Shown: piece after piece, positions 1 through 12,400 of the stretch
How the letters are laid out: each line of letters opens with the position of its first letter
Numbering within the stretch: the first letter of the stretch is position 1
Assembly: GCA_003116995.1 (NCBI GenBank)
Contig: BDSL01000032.1
Span: 186,001-250,000, forward strand
Reading direction: 5' to 3'
DNA from: Yamagishiella unicocca
Taxonomy: Eukaryota; Chlorophyta; Chlorophyceae; Chlamydomonadales; Volvocaceae
Length of the DNA stretch: 64,000 nucleotides
Notes under the pieces: generated by a model
The model's database searches: none
What the model was told of the DNA's origin: nothing
Seen by the model: the letters and a program-made list of their open reading frames with translations, nothing else
Translations under genes and position numbers: made by a program

Positions 1-153
1 TTTGTCACGTGAGACGGACGCACCTGCAGACTACTGCCCTCCGCTCCGACATCCGGACCCTGCGCCCTTGGTACCTGCGGCCTTGTCTCCCCGCCCCCGC
101 CGCCCGACCGCTAACTTCCAGCCCCGCCGCCCGCCCACGCCCGCCCGCCGCAG
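1..153 (+). other. Probable APC5 intron
   Basis: Pyrimidine-rich sequence leading to the acceptor at 151-153. The reading frame of the following exon needs two bases of a codon from an exon outside the window. No separate coding signal was seen. Confidence 0.5.
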
Positions 154-3100
154 CTACTACAACTGCATGGCTCCAGGGGCGGCGGGCCGCTCGCGCAACG
201 CGTCCGGCCTCCTCAGCCTCAGCTCCCTGCAAGCGGGTGAGTGCGGAGGGGTGGGTCCGCAGGGGACCGTCAGGACGGCGGTCACTGCTTTGCTGCCAGG
301 GCCGCCCCCGGTCCACCCACCCACCCACCCACCCAAGACCTACTGTGCCCGGCGCCGCGCCCGCCTCCCCCCAGCCACCCGCGCCTCCAACTGCACGCCA
401 AGCCACCTTCCAACCGCCTTCCAACCGCCCTCCAACCATCTTCCAACCACCACAACCGCGCGCCTCCCTCCCCCAGGCCTGGGCCACACCGCCGAGGCCC
501 TCCAGGCGCTGAACGAGACCATGCGGCTGGCGCAGCAGTGCGGGGACCCGGTGGCACTGCTGCACGCGCTGGCGGTGCTGTGCCGCCTGCTGGCAGCCAC
601 GGCACCCGGCGCGCCCGGACTGCCGCCCCACGGCCCCGCCGCTCTGCGCTCCAGCCAGGCGCACCACGTGCAGCTGCTGCGCATGCTGCGCCGCTGCGGC
701 GAGCGCGGCCGGGAGCTGGGGCAGCCGCAGCTGGCGGCGTTCGCACAGCTGGCGGCGGCGAGGTTCACGCTGCTGCACGACGTGGAACCGAGCGATGGCG
801 GGCTGCATGCGCCGCCGGGGTCGCTGACGGCGGCGCCGTCGGCGGCAGCGACGGCGGGCGCGGCGGCGGCGGCAGCGGCGGCGGCGGCGATGGAGGGGCC
901 GGCGGCGGGGGAGCTGCGGTCGGCACCGATCATGGTGGGACACGAGGGCGGAGGGGTGGAGAGGGAACCCGGGGGGCGGAGGGAGGTTGCAAAAACGACC
1001 GGGAGGGAGGGAGGGTGGGTGGGTGAATGTGGGTCATGTTGCCTATGAAGCCGGCGACGCCGTAATTGCGGCCCCGTGGCGGGTCGACCTGGGTCGATCA
1101 TAACAGATACGGGCTCAGGGTACCTCTCGTCCCACTCCCCCCCCCGCTCCTGCCGCAGGTCTCGTGCGCCCTCCGGGACACCCTGGCCCTCGCCACAGCC
1201 GCCTCGCTCTCCGCCGCCGCGCCCGCCGCGCCGCCGCAGGCCCCCGCCGACGGCAACACGCCCCCCCAGCGCACCGCCGCCGCCGCCTCCGACCTCTACT
1301 CCTCGCCCCTGCTCTTCGACCGCTCGATGCCCCTGGGCGCCGCCGCCGCCATCGCCGACTCCGTCCAACAGATGGCGGGCGCGGCGCACCTGCTGCAGGC
1401 GGCAGCCTGGGGCGTGCATGGGCATGACACGTTGGAGCGAGCCCACACGATGATCTACCTGGCGGCGTACTCCGACCCGCGGGTCGGCTGCGGCTCCCCC
1501 GCGCGCTTCGAGGACCGCAGCACCGCGTGCGCGCAGCTGCTGGCGGCGGCGGCGCGGCGAGGGCCGGCGGCGGCGAAGGCCGCCGCGGCGGCGTGCTTGG
1601 GGCTGCTGGCGGCGCCGCCGGTAGGTACGGCACCGCCGGCGGCGCCGGCGGAGGAGCAGGCGGCGGGGCCGGTGGACAGTCCGCGGGAGGGCGTGGGATG
1701 CGGGGAGGGGGAGTACGGTGGTGGTGGTGGTGGTGGTGGTGGTGACGGCAGCAATGGCCTGGCGCTTTGGGGCGGTCCGGCGCTGGCGGCCGCCTGGCTG
1801 TGTGCGGAGCACGACCGGGCGCTCGCAGTCGGCGATGCGGCGGCGGCGGCGCAGCTGGTGGGGCAGCTGGCGGCGCTGGCGGACCCGCAGCCGCACCGCG
1901 ACGTGGACATCAGGTGCGGCAGCGTGGGGCGGTGTGGGCGGTGTGGTGCGGTGTGGTGCGGTGTGGTGCGGTGTGGGCGGTGTGGGGCGGTGTGGGGCGG
2001 TGTGGGCGGTGTGGTGCGGTGTGGGCGGTGTGGGGCGGTGTGGTGCGGTGTGGGCGGTGTGGGGCGGTGTGGTGCGGTGTGGGCGGTGTGGGGCGGTGTG
2101 GGGCGGTGTGGGCGGTGTGGGGCGGTGTGGGGCGGTGTGGGCGGTGTGGGGCGGTGTGGTGCGGTGTGGGCGGTGTGGTGCGGTGTGGTGCGGTGTGGGC
2201 GGTGTGGTGCGGTGTGGGCGGTGTGGGGCGGTGTGGTGCGGTGTGGGCGGTGTGGTGCGGTGTGGTGCGGTGTGGGCGGTGTGGTGCGGTGTGGGCGGTG
2301 TGGGCGGTGTGGGGCGGTGTGGTGCGGTGTGGGCGGTGTGGTGCGGTGTGGTGCGGTGTGGGCGGTGTGGTGCGGTGTGGGCGGTGTGGGGCGGTGTGGG
2401 CGGTGTGGGCGGTGTGGTGCGGTGTGGTGCGGTGTGGGCGGTGTGGGGCGGTGTGGGCGGTGTGGGCGGTGTGGGGCGGTGTGGGCGGTGTGGGCGGTGT
2501 GGGCGGTGTGGGCGGTGTGGTGCGGTGTGGGCGGTGTGGTGCGGTGTGGGCGGTGTGGTGCGGTGTGGGCGGTGTGGGGCGGTGTGGGGCGGTGTGGGCG
2601 GTGTGGGGCGGTGTGGGCGGTGTGGGGCGGTGTGGGCGGTGTGGGGCGGTGTGGGCGGTGTGGGGCGGTGTGGGCGGTGTGGGGCGGTGTGGGGCTGCTT
2701 GGTCGTGGGAAGGCCCCTCATCGACGACCCATCCCTTGCCCGCATTCCTAATGCCACTCTGCGCCTCCTGCTGCCCCCATCTCTTCCAACCCGACCCCGG
2801 CCCTCACCCTGGGCCTCACGCTCGCCCCGGCCCCTCCCTGCCCGGCTGCTCAGGCTCGAAGCCGCCCGGCGCGGTGTCCTCAACCTGGTGGCTGCGGGAG
2901 CCACCAGCGCAGCGCACCAGGCGGCCACAGACCTCTTCGCGCGCTGCGCAGACGCGGGTGCGGCGGAAGGGGAGGCGGAAGGGGGGCCGGAAGGGGAGGC
3001 GGAAGGGGGGGCGGAAGGGAGGGCGGGAGGGGTGGAGGGAACTTGCTCCGAGGGGGAACGTGGCGACGATCTTCCAGGCTGCACCTGAGTAATGGCTGGT

Positions 3101-4584
3101 GGGACTTGGGGGATGGACGGCCGCCGCATTGCCGCGGCTGCTTTTCCTGACTCTTGGCACCGCCACCCCACCCCGCACCTGTCGACCTGGACCAGCCAAC
3201 CACGGGCCTCTGTCACGTGAAAACCTGTCCACTCTGTCTCCTCCCCCCTCGCCCTCCCCCCTCACCCTACCCCCTCGCCCTCCCCCCTCGCCCTCCCACC
3301 CCCAGGCCTCCAAGCCCCCGCGCTGCGCTGCTTGCTGCTGCTGGCCGAGATCAACCTGGCGGCGGGCGACCCCCACGGCGCCTTCCCCCACGTGCTAGCC
3401 TGCCTGCTGCCCGCACAGCCGGGGCCCGGGCCGCTGGGCGGAGGGCCCAGGGCGGCGGCGGCGATGGCGGCGCAGCAGGGCGGTCTGGCGGCGGCGGCAG
3501 CCGCAGCTGGTGGGGCCGGCGGCAGCGGCCGCAGCCACGACCTGCTGGCCGCCGAGGCGCTGGTGCTGCTGTGCCGGGTGTGGCACGAGCTGTCCGACGG
3601 TCAGCAGCTGGAGGAGGTGCTGGTGCTGCTGCAGGTGGGTTCTCACGAGGGGGGGGGCGAGGGGGGGGGGTAGGAGGGAAGGGGGCGAGGGAGGCGAGGG
3701 GAGGGGAGAGGGAGGCGAGGGGAGGGGAGAGGGAGGCGACCGGCGGGCCAGAGATCGTCAGTTTGGCAGGCGAGTTGCGGTGCAGGAACAGGGTGCTGGT
3801 AAAGATGGCATACAAGGCGCACCCTCCTCCCCCCTCCTCCGCCTCCTGTTGCTCACTGTCTCGCGCCGCCATCTGGGTCCTCCCCCATTCCGCAGGACGC
3901 TACCCCACGCCGCAATCCCGCCGCCTTCCCCCTTACTCCCCGCCGCCCCCAACGCAACCACCGCAACCTCCCCCCGCCCTTCTCTTTCCCGAGCGCTCCG
4001 ACATGCACTCCTCAAACGCGTCTCCTAGACGCGATTCCCAGAGGCCCTTTCCTTCTCCTCGGTCTATTAAGCCGTATCAACTGCTGTTCATCTCGCCACC
4101 CCCCTTTCCCCGGCCGCCGCAGGACGCTCTGCCGCTCATACTGGCTCACGGCTCGGTGCAGCTGCAGGCTCGCGCGCAGCTCACCCTGGCTGAGATGGTC
4201 ATGGCGGAGGCGCACTCGCCCGCCGACCTGGCGCACTGCTACGGCCAGCTGCAGCGCCTGCTGGGGTGCGCCGTGCACGCGGCCGCGGCTGCGGAGGACT
4301 TCCGGTTGGCGGCTCTGGCGGCTTGCCTGCTGGCGTGGCTGCACCAGGGGCAGGGCGCGGAGGCGGAGCGGGATGCGGCGGCGGCGCTGCACGAGGCGCT
4401 GCTGGGGAGGCAGGGCGAGGTGGAGGCGGGGTGCGCGGCGGAGGGGCGGGCGCTGGGGGGCGTGTGTGTTTTGGGGGAGGTGGAGGGGCCGCGGGTGGGG
4501 GAGGCGGTCGGGAGGGGCGCTTGGGAGGCGGGGTGGGGGGCGGGGGCTGGTGCGGGGCTGGGCCTGGCGCTTGAGGGCTCGTGA
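154..4584 (+). CDS. APC5: Anaphase-promoting complex subunit 5 (APC5), 3' part, six exons
   Basis: Exons 154-236, 477-934, 1159-1913, 2854-2957, 3306-3634 and 4123-4584; every junction keeps phase and the stop is TGA at 4582. The gene starts upstream of the window, because the first visible exon enters in the middle of a codon after a cag at 151-153. APC5 is a TPR scaffold subunit of the APC/C ubiquitin ligase, which drives exit from mitosis. Seen in the sequence: a TPR-like stretch LGHTAEALQALNETMRLAQQ (exon 2), the DLLAAEALVLLCRVWHELSD helix pair (exon 5), and DALPLILAHGSVQLQARAQL near the C-terminus, matching the human order ALxxLLHMAxxPILxDGAxLDKGRA. Exon 3 is Ala/Gly-rich with a run of Gly from GGT repeats at about 1720-1745. 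Intron 3 holds a 780-bp minisatellite. The family call rests on recalled APC5 pattern. Confidence 0.85.
1914..2695. repeat. 780-bp GGTGTGG minisatellite in APC5 intron 3
   Basis: Units of 9-11 bases (GGGCGGTGT, GGTGCGGTGT, GGGGCGGTGT) run without interruption from directly behind the exon 3 donor. The G-rich strand is the transcribed RNA sense. The array is open in several frames, which creates long spurious Cys/Gly/Val or His/Thr/Pro reading frames. Confidence 0.95.
3681..3745. repeat. GGAGGCGAGGGGAGGGGAGA tandem repeat
   Basis: About three copies of a 20-base purine-rich unit inside APC5 intron 5. Confidence 0.7.
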
Positions 4585-5353
4585 GTGGGTGGATGGCTGG
4601 GTGGGGGAGGCGGTGTGTGGGTGGGTAGGTAGGCGATAAGACCCGGTTACATGATATAGGAATCGGGGCACAGAAACCAGCCAGAACTGAAACTAATTTT
4701 CGGATGCATCATCACCATTATGCAAATGTAACACGGCGTGTACGAAGGCGTATAAATGTCGTACGATAACGCTTCCTCGTACACGCTTGATACCGTATGT
4801 GTAGATATGGCACAGCGGCGGCATTTCCCACCCGCCCCGCCGGCAGGCACAGGGTTTCAAAGCGAGATCAGCCCGGCCTCAAACTGCCTAGCGCCACTAC
4901 GGCTGCCGCGCCTGCAACCCAACCGGGGGGGCAGGACATCTCCAAGCGAGGGCCTGTCAACGACCCCAATCAGTCCAATGAACGTGCGCAATGGGCTGAA
5001 CCAATGTGAGATTGGCCTCCACTTTTTTTGCTTGTGTGCTCGACTTCTGATCCTCGAAACGGCCAGTCCATGCGGAAAGGTCACCCGACCGCCGTCCCCA
5101 ACCACCAACCAACCAGTAGGCGACAACAGCTGCTGCGCTGTCACGCCCTGTGCAACCAGCTACACAGCTATACTGCGTTCCGCGCACGCACTTGCGACTT
5201 TTCCGGGCATAACGACATTCACTGGCGCGGCCACCACAATGCCGCAACCCGACCGTCATATGTTACACAGCGGGATGCGCCGAGTCGGCAACCAGGGGGG
5301 GTAACCGGGTCCTAGTAGCTCTGCACCCCGGACCCTGCGCCCGGTGCCGCCGG
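4585..5353. other. Convergent intergenic region
   Basis: This gap lies between the 3' ends of APC5 (+) and the aminotransferase (-). A TGTAA, the usual chlorophyte poly(A) signal, lies near 4726 on the plus strand, about 145 bases after the APC5 stop. A TTACA near 5262 would serve the minus gene, about 90 bases after its stop. A copy of dispersed repeat family B lies at 4633-4694. No coding region was found. Confidence 0.6.
4633..4694 (-). repeat. Dispersed repeat family B copy
   Basis: It carries the CCGGTTACATGATATAGGAA core followed by a CAG-rich tail, and is related to copies at 12463-12528, 36144-36213 and 62262-62308. Confidence 0.6.
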
Positions 5354-8300
5354 CTACAGGTCGCGCCAGGGGGTCCGCTCCTCGAGTCGCCGCAGCTCCC
5401 GCAGCAGCGCCGACGTGTGCGGCCCGGCGGGCTGCGGCAGCTGGCAGTCCCACGGGTCGGCTCCCCACGCGTTGCCTGTTCGTGCGTGTCGTTGTTGCGG
5501 CGGGGTGAGAGGGGGAGGGAGGGCATAGGCACTCGCGCGGCGATTTGGCTGATAGCGGGGGAGGGGTTCGTGATACAGACAGCTGAAGGCGGCATTCGAG
5601 AGGGCAGCTGAAGGTGGCAATCGAGAGGGCAGCTGAAGGCGGCAATCGAGAGGGCAGACAGGTGGGCTGCAGTGAGGAGTCCATTTTGCCGCAGGGAGGG
5701 GTCCCTGGGCTGCTCCGTGTTTCGCCCCGTTATGGAGAGAGCGCGGCTGCTTCCCATCAGCACCAAGGAGACACTTGGCCGCACTGGGCGCGTCTGGGAG
5801 GAACGCAGCCAGCAGGTCCGGAAGCACGGCAGCCCTTTCTTTATGACGGGCGAGCATACTGCGGCAACGTCAGCAGCGGAAGCCTATCGCTGCTGACCCC
5901 TCCGCCCCGCCCCGCCCCGCCCTCGCTCTTACCCAGGGGGCAGAACACCCGGCTGAGGGGCTGGATGCGCTTGATGCTGGGGGGGCGGGGGGGTAGAGGG
6001 GCCGCGGGAAGGAAAGAGGGTGGAGCGGGTCTTAGACGGCGCCGGTCCACGTGTGTCGGGGCCGAGGGACGGGAAGAGCCCTCCGCCGCTGCCGGGAGCC
6101 CTCCCGCACCCCCGCCACCATGACCACAGCACCACCTGAAACACTAAAAAATTAAAATTGTAAACACTAAAACCCCTAAAACCCTAAGCGCCACGCGAGC
6201 AATCGCCACCAAGCGGTCCCAACCGCCGCCCAGCCTGCCCCCGTACCACCGCGTTGCAGACCCCGCCACCAGCACGTACACCACACGCCCCGGCGCCCCC
6301 CCCTTCCCAGTTCCCCCATCCCCAGCCCCTCACCATCCCCCGCCTCTCCATCCCCCCGCTTCTCCATCCCCGCCCCCTCGCCCCCGCCAACCCACCCACC
6401 CACCAGTTGCTAATGAACGCCTCGCTCCACTCGCCCCGCTTCGAAGCCGCGGGTGGCTCCAGAACCAGCCGCATGCCCAGCCGCTGCGCCGCCTCCAGCA
6501 CGCGGGTCTGCACCACCCCCGGCAGCGCGGAGTCCGCCTCAGGGCCACAAGCGTGAAGGGTCCCCGCCGCCGCCGCAGCCGCCGGCAGCACCCCCCCTGT
6601 CGCCGCCGCCGCCCCGTGTGCTGCCGCACCGTTGTCGGTTGCCACTGTCACGACGTAAAAGTTGGTTGTAAGGCCCTCCAGGATGCGTCCTCCGGCGTCG
6701 GCGAGCAGCACCTGCGGGGGCGGCACTCCTTCCTGTCAGCCGGCGGCTCGCAGCTGCGTGACGGTGCGGACCGGTGCACGGAGCCGGAGCGGTAGGACCA
6801 TCGCGGCTGGGTGGCGCTGTAAGCCACCCAGTAATGGCAACACCGGCGGCAGAGGGCTAAGAACAGATATAGGCATACTACGGTGTGGGTTGCTGGCATG
6901 TTACGATGGGGTGTAGTCCAGTTGCGCCGGACGGCAGGCTCCACCCCGGGTTCCCCGGCCCCGGCTCCCCGCTTCCCAACCCCGGCCCCTCCTCCGCGCC
7001 GCACGTACCTCCGCGGCCTCCGGCGGCTTGTTGTCCTCGTAGTGCCGCCGCTCCTGGACCCAGCTGCTGGCCTTGGCCCCGGGCAGCTCGCGGGGGCGGC
7101 CCATGACCGCAGCCTGCCCGAGGCGGAGGGGGAGGGGGCCCAGGGCGCATGGGAGGAGGGGAAGCGACGAGGTGCCGTACGTGTTGTACGCGCCGTACAT
7201 GTGTACGGTACTCGTAGTGTGTTGTGAAGCCAGCCCGGCAACGACCCAGCGCCTCCGGTGCACCCGCCCAAAGCAGGGCTAGGCGAGCTCCTGAGCAGCG
7301 TGCGCGCCACGTCAACCGCACAACAACCGCACAACAACCGTGCGCCAACCGAATGTCAACCGTGCGCCAACGCGCACACCCACGTGCGAGGCCTCCCAGG
7401 GCCGCGGCGCCCCTCGCCCCACCTGGACGGCATGATGCGGCCCGTAGGGGGGCGGCTGTACCTCCTTGCAGTACACGGCGATGCTGACCGGCAGGCCGCA
7501 GCTGGCGCCGGAGTGGTCCCGGCCCTCAACTGCGCTCTGACGTCCACCTCCGCCTCCTCCTCCGCCTCCACTCCCGCCTCCGTCTGCTGCTGCTCCTCCA
7601 CCTGTTGCTGCTCCTCCTCCGCCTGCTGCTGCTCCTCCTTCCGACTCCGTGCAGGGTCGTGACGCTGCTGATGCGGCGGCGGTGGCGGCGGCGGCCTCAG
7701 TGAGGTTGCCGTGGTCGGCCGGTGGGGAGATGCAGACCACCAGCATGGCGTGCTGGGGCGAGGGGCGAAGAGGGCGAGGTGGGGGGCGCGATGGTGGGGG
7801 GGTGAGGCGATCATGGGGGAGTTCGGCAGGACCTGCCGCCCGCCGGCCGGGACCCCTCCCTGCCGCCCGCTGATGACAGGCGCCGTACGCACCGGCTGGT
7901 TAGGCGGCTCCTCCGACAGCGACTGCGGCTGCGACTGTGGCTGCAGCGGAGGCGGCGGTTGCGCCAACGTCTGCTGGGCGGTGCTCCGGCTGGTGGCGTC
8001 GTAGAAGGCGGCGAGTGCGGCCTTTACCGCGGGAACCACTCGGTGGTCGAAGAAGTCCGGGAGGGAGGAGCCCTGGGGCGGGAAGGGAAGGGTTTGCGTA
8101 AAAGCAGGTTACACTACACAGGGTTAATAGCTGGCGCGTTGCCTTCGGACGCATAGTTGTGGGCGCATGCTGGAGCACTTCGTGTTGACTATCGAGAGGC
8201 CTGTGTTGGTTTTCTTTCCGGGGAGGAAGAGGGAGTTGCAGGGGGTGGGGGGTGGGGGCAGCAGGGGGTGGGGCGTGAGGGCGCAAACACAGTCGCGGAG

Positions 8301-8862
8301 GTCTTGTGTGTGGACTGCCAGGATGCTGCTGTTGGGGATTTAGGGCTTGAAGGTGTCAGTTTGGTTGAGGGACGCGACGTGGGAGGAGGGGGCACAGGGA
8401 GACATGTGCGCTGGGCCGTGGGAGCTTGGTTCGCATGTTTCATGAGCAGGGAGAGGTCAGAGTCTTACGCCAGGCATGGTGGCGGATTTGGGTGGGGGAG
8501 AGGGAGTTGCGTGGGTGGGCGCCCTTCCTTAGGGGAAGGGGGGCATACCTGTGCCTCCAGCGCGGAGAGGAGCGGCTGGAACGGCCGCGTTGACCGCGTA
8601 TTGAACAACTCTATTCCCCTGCGAAACGCCGGCGCAGGGGCTGCATAAGGCCGCCGTTTCGGAGCGCGGCGGGCGTTGTGCAATGCAACTCGCGCCTGAG
8701 TAAGCGCTTTCGATGTAGGACCCAGTCTACTACCATGCCCTCAGGAGTTATAAGCGCTGTGGTGTAGATGCCAGAGCCATGCTTAATGAGAGCCTGCTGT
8801 GGCGTCAGCAAGCAGCCGTCCTGAAAGCGGCCATCCTCGTAAAAGACTGGGGAGTGCGCCAT
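5354..8862 (-). CDS. Class IV PLP-dependent aminotransferase-like protein
   Basis: Exons from 5' to 3': 8862-8690 (or 8696), 8618-8549, 8072-7893, 7752-7423, 7113-7009, 6711-6404, 5976-5933 and 5475-5354. Phases close to 443 codons and the stop is TAG at 5354. Fold type IV enzymes include branched-chain and D-amino acid aminotransferases and aminodeoxychorismate lyase; plants carry a related uncharacterised group. Seen: GSGIYTTALITPEG near the N-terminus, GRPRELPGAKASSWVQERRH (family pattern with the PLP-lysine region), VLLADAGGRILEGLTTNFYV (E-G-x-T-x-N signature) and VLEAAQRLGMRLVLEPP. Exon 4 carries a Gly/Ala-rich insert. The first intron is doubtful: both a GT donor (after 8690) and a GC donor (after 8696) keep the frame. 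Substrate cannot be told from sequence. Confidence 0.85.
6167..6187. repeat. Short telomere-like CCCTAAAA run in an intron
   Basis: Three adjoining units of the chlorophyte telomere type lie in the intron between aminotransferase exons 6 and 7. Other short runs are at 10343-10360, 25401-25416, 27938-27964 and 28221-28256. Confidence 0.6.
8095..8172 (-). repeat. Dispersed repeat family A copy
   Basis: The core TAATAGCTGGCGCGTTG is followed by GGACGCATAGTTGTGGGCGC. It lies in an aminotransferase intron and is the inverse of the copy at 25017-25097. Confidence 0.75.
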
Positions 8863-9445
8863 CGTACGTGGTATAGCTATACGTATCTAGCTAAAATTAT
8901 GGATTTGCTCTTAGAATTAGGGAAGCCGCTTGTCCAGCGGACTAAAGGGTCCCGATGTCCCGAATCCAAGGGCAGCTAAGCCAAGCCTTGACACTTAAAC
9001 TTAGGCCAATTCCATTATTATCATACCACCTATGACTACTCTCCCAACGGGCAGGGATGCCGATTGGCCTGCGCCCAGGCGGTTGGTACGTTGGCGGAAA
9101 CCTTCCCGATGGCAAGCTTGCTGCGAACCCGGCCCGATGAGCTTTCTTGCAGCTGTAATCCACAAGCCTGCTCCGGCAACACCAAATAGCTGTCCTAAAA
9201 TCCTACGGTAGAAACAGGTTGCACATCAGTTGCCTCACGGTCAGTTGATCACCCGGCAGCGCGGATTCGGAGCATGGCTACGCCCAGAGCTCTGGCTACG
9301 CCATCCTTGCGGGTGGTCGCAACCGCTGCGCGTACACAACATTATATGATATATCCAAACGGATGGCAAGGACTGCCGCATTTGTCTGAAACCCAAACAC
9401 TACGGTCTGTCCGCAACTACACTCACACACCGCCAAGCCACTACC
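8863..9445. other. Intergenic region between two minus-strand genes
   Basis: It holds the upstream region of the aminotransferase and the 3' flank of the ASCC3 gene. It is more AT-rich than its surroundings, with runs such as ACGTATCTAGCTAAAATTAT. No coding or RNA gene was recognised. Confidence 0.5.
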
Positions 9446-12400
9446 CTACGCGCACCCCGGCTCGTCATCGTACGTGCTGTGTGCCGGGCCACCCTGCCGC
9501 CTGCCGCCCCGCGCCCCCCGCTGCGGCAGCGCCTCCTGACCCCCCGGGCCCCCTCCGCCCCCTCTGGCACTGCCGTCATCATCGTCATCATCCACCACGA
9601 GCTCCCGCCCGCGGACTGTGAAACCCAAGGGCTCCGTGGCGGCGCCTCTGCCGCCGCTGTTGCCACCGCCACCGCCGCCGCCACCTCTGCCGCCGCCGCC
9701 AACACCTCCACCGCCAGCACCACCACCGTGACGGCGCTCCTGCCTCTGCGGCAACACGGCTTGAGGCCGGCGGCCGCCGGCCGCGGCTCCCTCGCCCTCC
9801 TCCTCCTCCCCCCCCTCCTCTCCGTCCTCCCCTGCATCGGCGTCCGCCCGCCCCGCCGTACTCGCGACCTCCGCCGCCGCCCCCCACGACACCTTGCTGC
9901 CGCCCGCCGCCCACCCGCCGGCAGCGTCGCCAGCACCGCCCCTCCTGGCCTCCGCCCTTCCGCCGCCGCGGCGGCTCCCCCGATGTCCGCCCGCGGCCGC
10001 GGCCGGCGCCGCCAGCACAGCGGCGGCGTCCGCCTGCTCGTCCAGTACGATGTCGTACTGCTGGTCCATGCCCAGGTACGAATCACTCATGAGGTAAACG
10101 GTGACTCGGCGCAGCGCCACGCCGGCGCCGTTGTGTGAGGGCAGCCGCAGCCGCACCGCCGCGCGGCCCTCCAGCCCCACCCGCCGCAGCGCCAGCAGCT
10201 CCCGGGTGGTGGGGTCCCCCGCCACCACGTACCAGCCCTCCTCCTTAACCTGGGCGAGCAGGCGGCGAGAGGAGACCCGTGGGTCAGCGCTTCGAGACAA
10301 GTAAAACCGACAAGAAGCGCAGATGCTGGGGCTGATGGTTGTGGTTTAGGGCTTTTAGGGTCTTGGACTGGTCGTGGTTGGTGGAAACAAACCGGACGAT
10401 GCAGGGTGCAGGGGTGCAATGAGACACAGTCGCGGGCGGAGGACTTGAGAGGGAGCCGCCAGCAGCTCACCTTCGGGAAGCGGGGCGCGTACACTCGGGG
10501 CCGGCCGCCCTTACTGCCTCCGCCTGACGTCCTCACGCGACTCAGCTCCAGCTCCACATCCCACTCCTCCACCTCCTCACCGCCTCCTCCTCCTCCGCCT
10601 GCACCTGCGCCAACCCCAACCCCGACCCCGACCCCAACGCCAGCACCCACTCCGCCCAGCAAGCCCTCCTCGCCGGCGCCGTCGCCTCCCCGCCGCACCC
10701 GCAGCAGCCGCGGCGCCCGCCTGGCGCCCATCGCCACCACCGGCAGCCGGTCGCACACCGCCACCACCTCCTTCGCGCCAGCCGGCCCCAGCAGCCGCCC
10801 CAGGAGCGACTCCACGGCACCCCGGCCCCGGCCCCCGCCGTCCGTGCCCGCCAGCGACTCCACCAGCTGCGGCAGGCAGGCCAGCCCCGCCTCCTCCAGC
10901 GCCTCGACCTCCTCCGGCCCCAGGTGGGGCAGCACCAGGAGGCTGCTGTCGTCGACCCACCGACCCTACGAGCAGGTGCGTGTGCGGGTGTATGTGTGTG
11001 TGTTTTGGGGGGTTAAACGATAATCCGATTTGGGGGGAGGCGCGTGTGTGCGGGGGGAAGGGGGGGGAGAGGCGCGTGTGCGCGTGTGTGTGTGGGATGG
11101 GGGGTGGAGGGTAGAAAAGGAGAGGTGGGAAGGGCAAGTGTTTTTCCTTTTCGTACCCTGCCTTCTCATACGTCGTGTACACGGGCCTCATCGCCCCATC
11201 CCCCAAGCCCTCGCCCCTGCCCGTTGTCCTCTTTACCCCCCGCACCCACCGGTCCTTATGCCACCCCCCGCCCCCACGGTCCTCTCCACCCCCCGCCCCC
11301 ACCTGTCCTTGTGCCACCCCCCGCACCCACCGTTCCTCTTCCCCCCCGCCCCCACCTGCGTGATGCTCTGGTTGAGGTTTATGGCCGCCAGTGTGGTGTC
11401 CAGCCAGCCCCCGTGCGCCGCCATGTCGATCACGGCTTGCAGCACGCGCGCGCAGTTGTCCAGCACCGACTTGGTGTCTGTCAGGTAGTCGGCGATGGGG
11501 GGAGGCAGGCGGGACAGGTGCGCCTGGGGGGGACATGAAAGAACCGGGGGGGGGAGGGGCAGAGGGGGGGAGGCGGGGGGCCGGGGAAGGTATTAGTGCA
11601 CTGGATTGTGCCACGGGAAAGCAAGCCCTCCCTCCCGCGATCCCCACGCGCGCGCACACACACACACACACACAGTCTCCTTCGCGGCTCAGCTCAGCAT
11701 ATTTAAAACACACACACAATGACACGTGTGTATGGGTCTCCGCTGTGCCCACCCTCCAAGTCCCCCGCTTACTGCAGCCCCATCGGTTTTACGTTTCAGC
11801 GCCGACCCACGGGTCTGCTCTCTCCTACCCCACCTGCAGCAGCAGGTTGGCCTTGGTGTGCGGGTCGTCCGCTGTGCGGCTGTCCAGCGGGAAGCGCACC
11901 CCCCGAGACATGGCGGCGTTGATCTTGTCCTCGTTGTGCCGTACGGGCAGCTCGTCAAACTCGGACACGGAGCACAGGGACTGGAGGAAGGGGGGGGGCG
12001 ACCGACCCGCGGGACGGCCGGGGAGAGCGTGTGTGGCGTCAGACACGGCCGACAGAAAAGCGGGTGTGTGCGGGGTGTGTGCGGGGGGGGGGGTGGAAGC
12101 GGCTTCGCCAGCGACGGAGAAAATTGTTTCCATACCGTAATTGCTACCACTGGTTGCAGTCCCAAAGTACAGGAAGGTACGGAAAGGCTCTACAGCCCGC
12201 ATCCCCGGGCCCTCCCGACCTCCCTCCCCCCCTCCCACCATCAGCAGCGCCTGTATGTCCATCCCCGCCCTCATGCTGCTCCCCAGCTGGCTCATGGTCT
12301 TGTACTGCAGGTAGTAGAACGAGGCGATGCGGCCCAGGGGGGTGGAGGCCACGGTGCCGTCATCCTCGCCGTCGCCACCCAGCGTGACGCAGCTGGCGGG

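Noticed and set aside
1066..3092. Plus-strand frames with hundreds of Cys-Gly-Ala-Val-Trp repeats
   Set aside because: These read through the GGTGTGG array. APC5 continues in phase from exon 3 to the exon at 2854 only if the array is spliced out.
340..3216. Minus-strand open frame of 958 codons rich in His/Thr/Pro
   Set aside because: It is the antisense of the APC5 intron 3 minisatellite and flanking exons. Its length comes from a stop-free repeat, and it has no domain.
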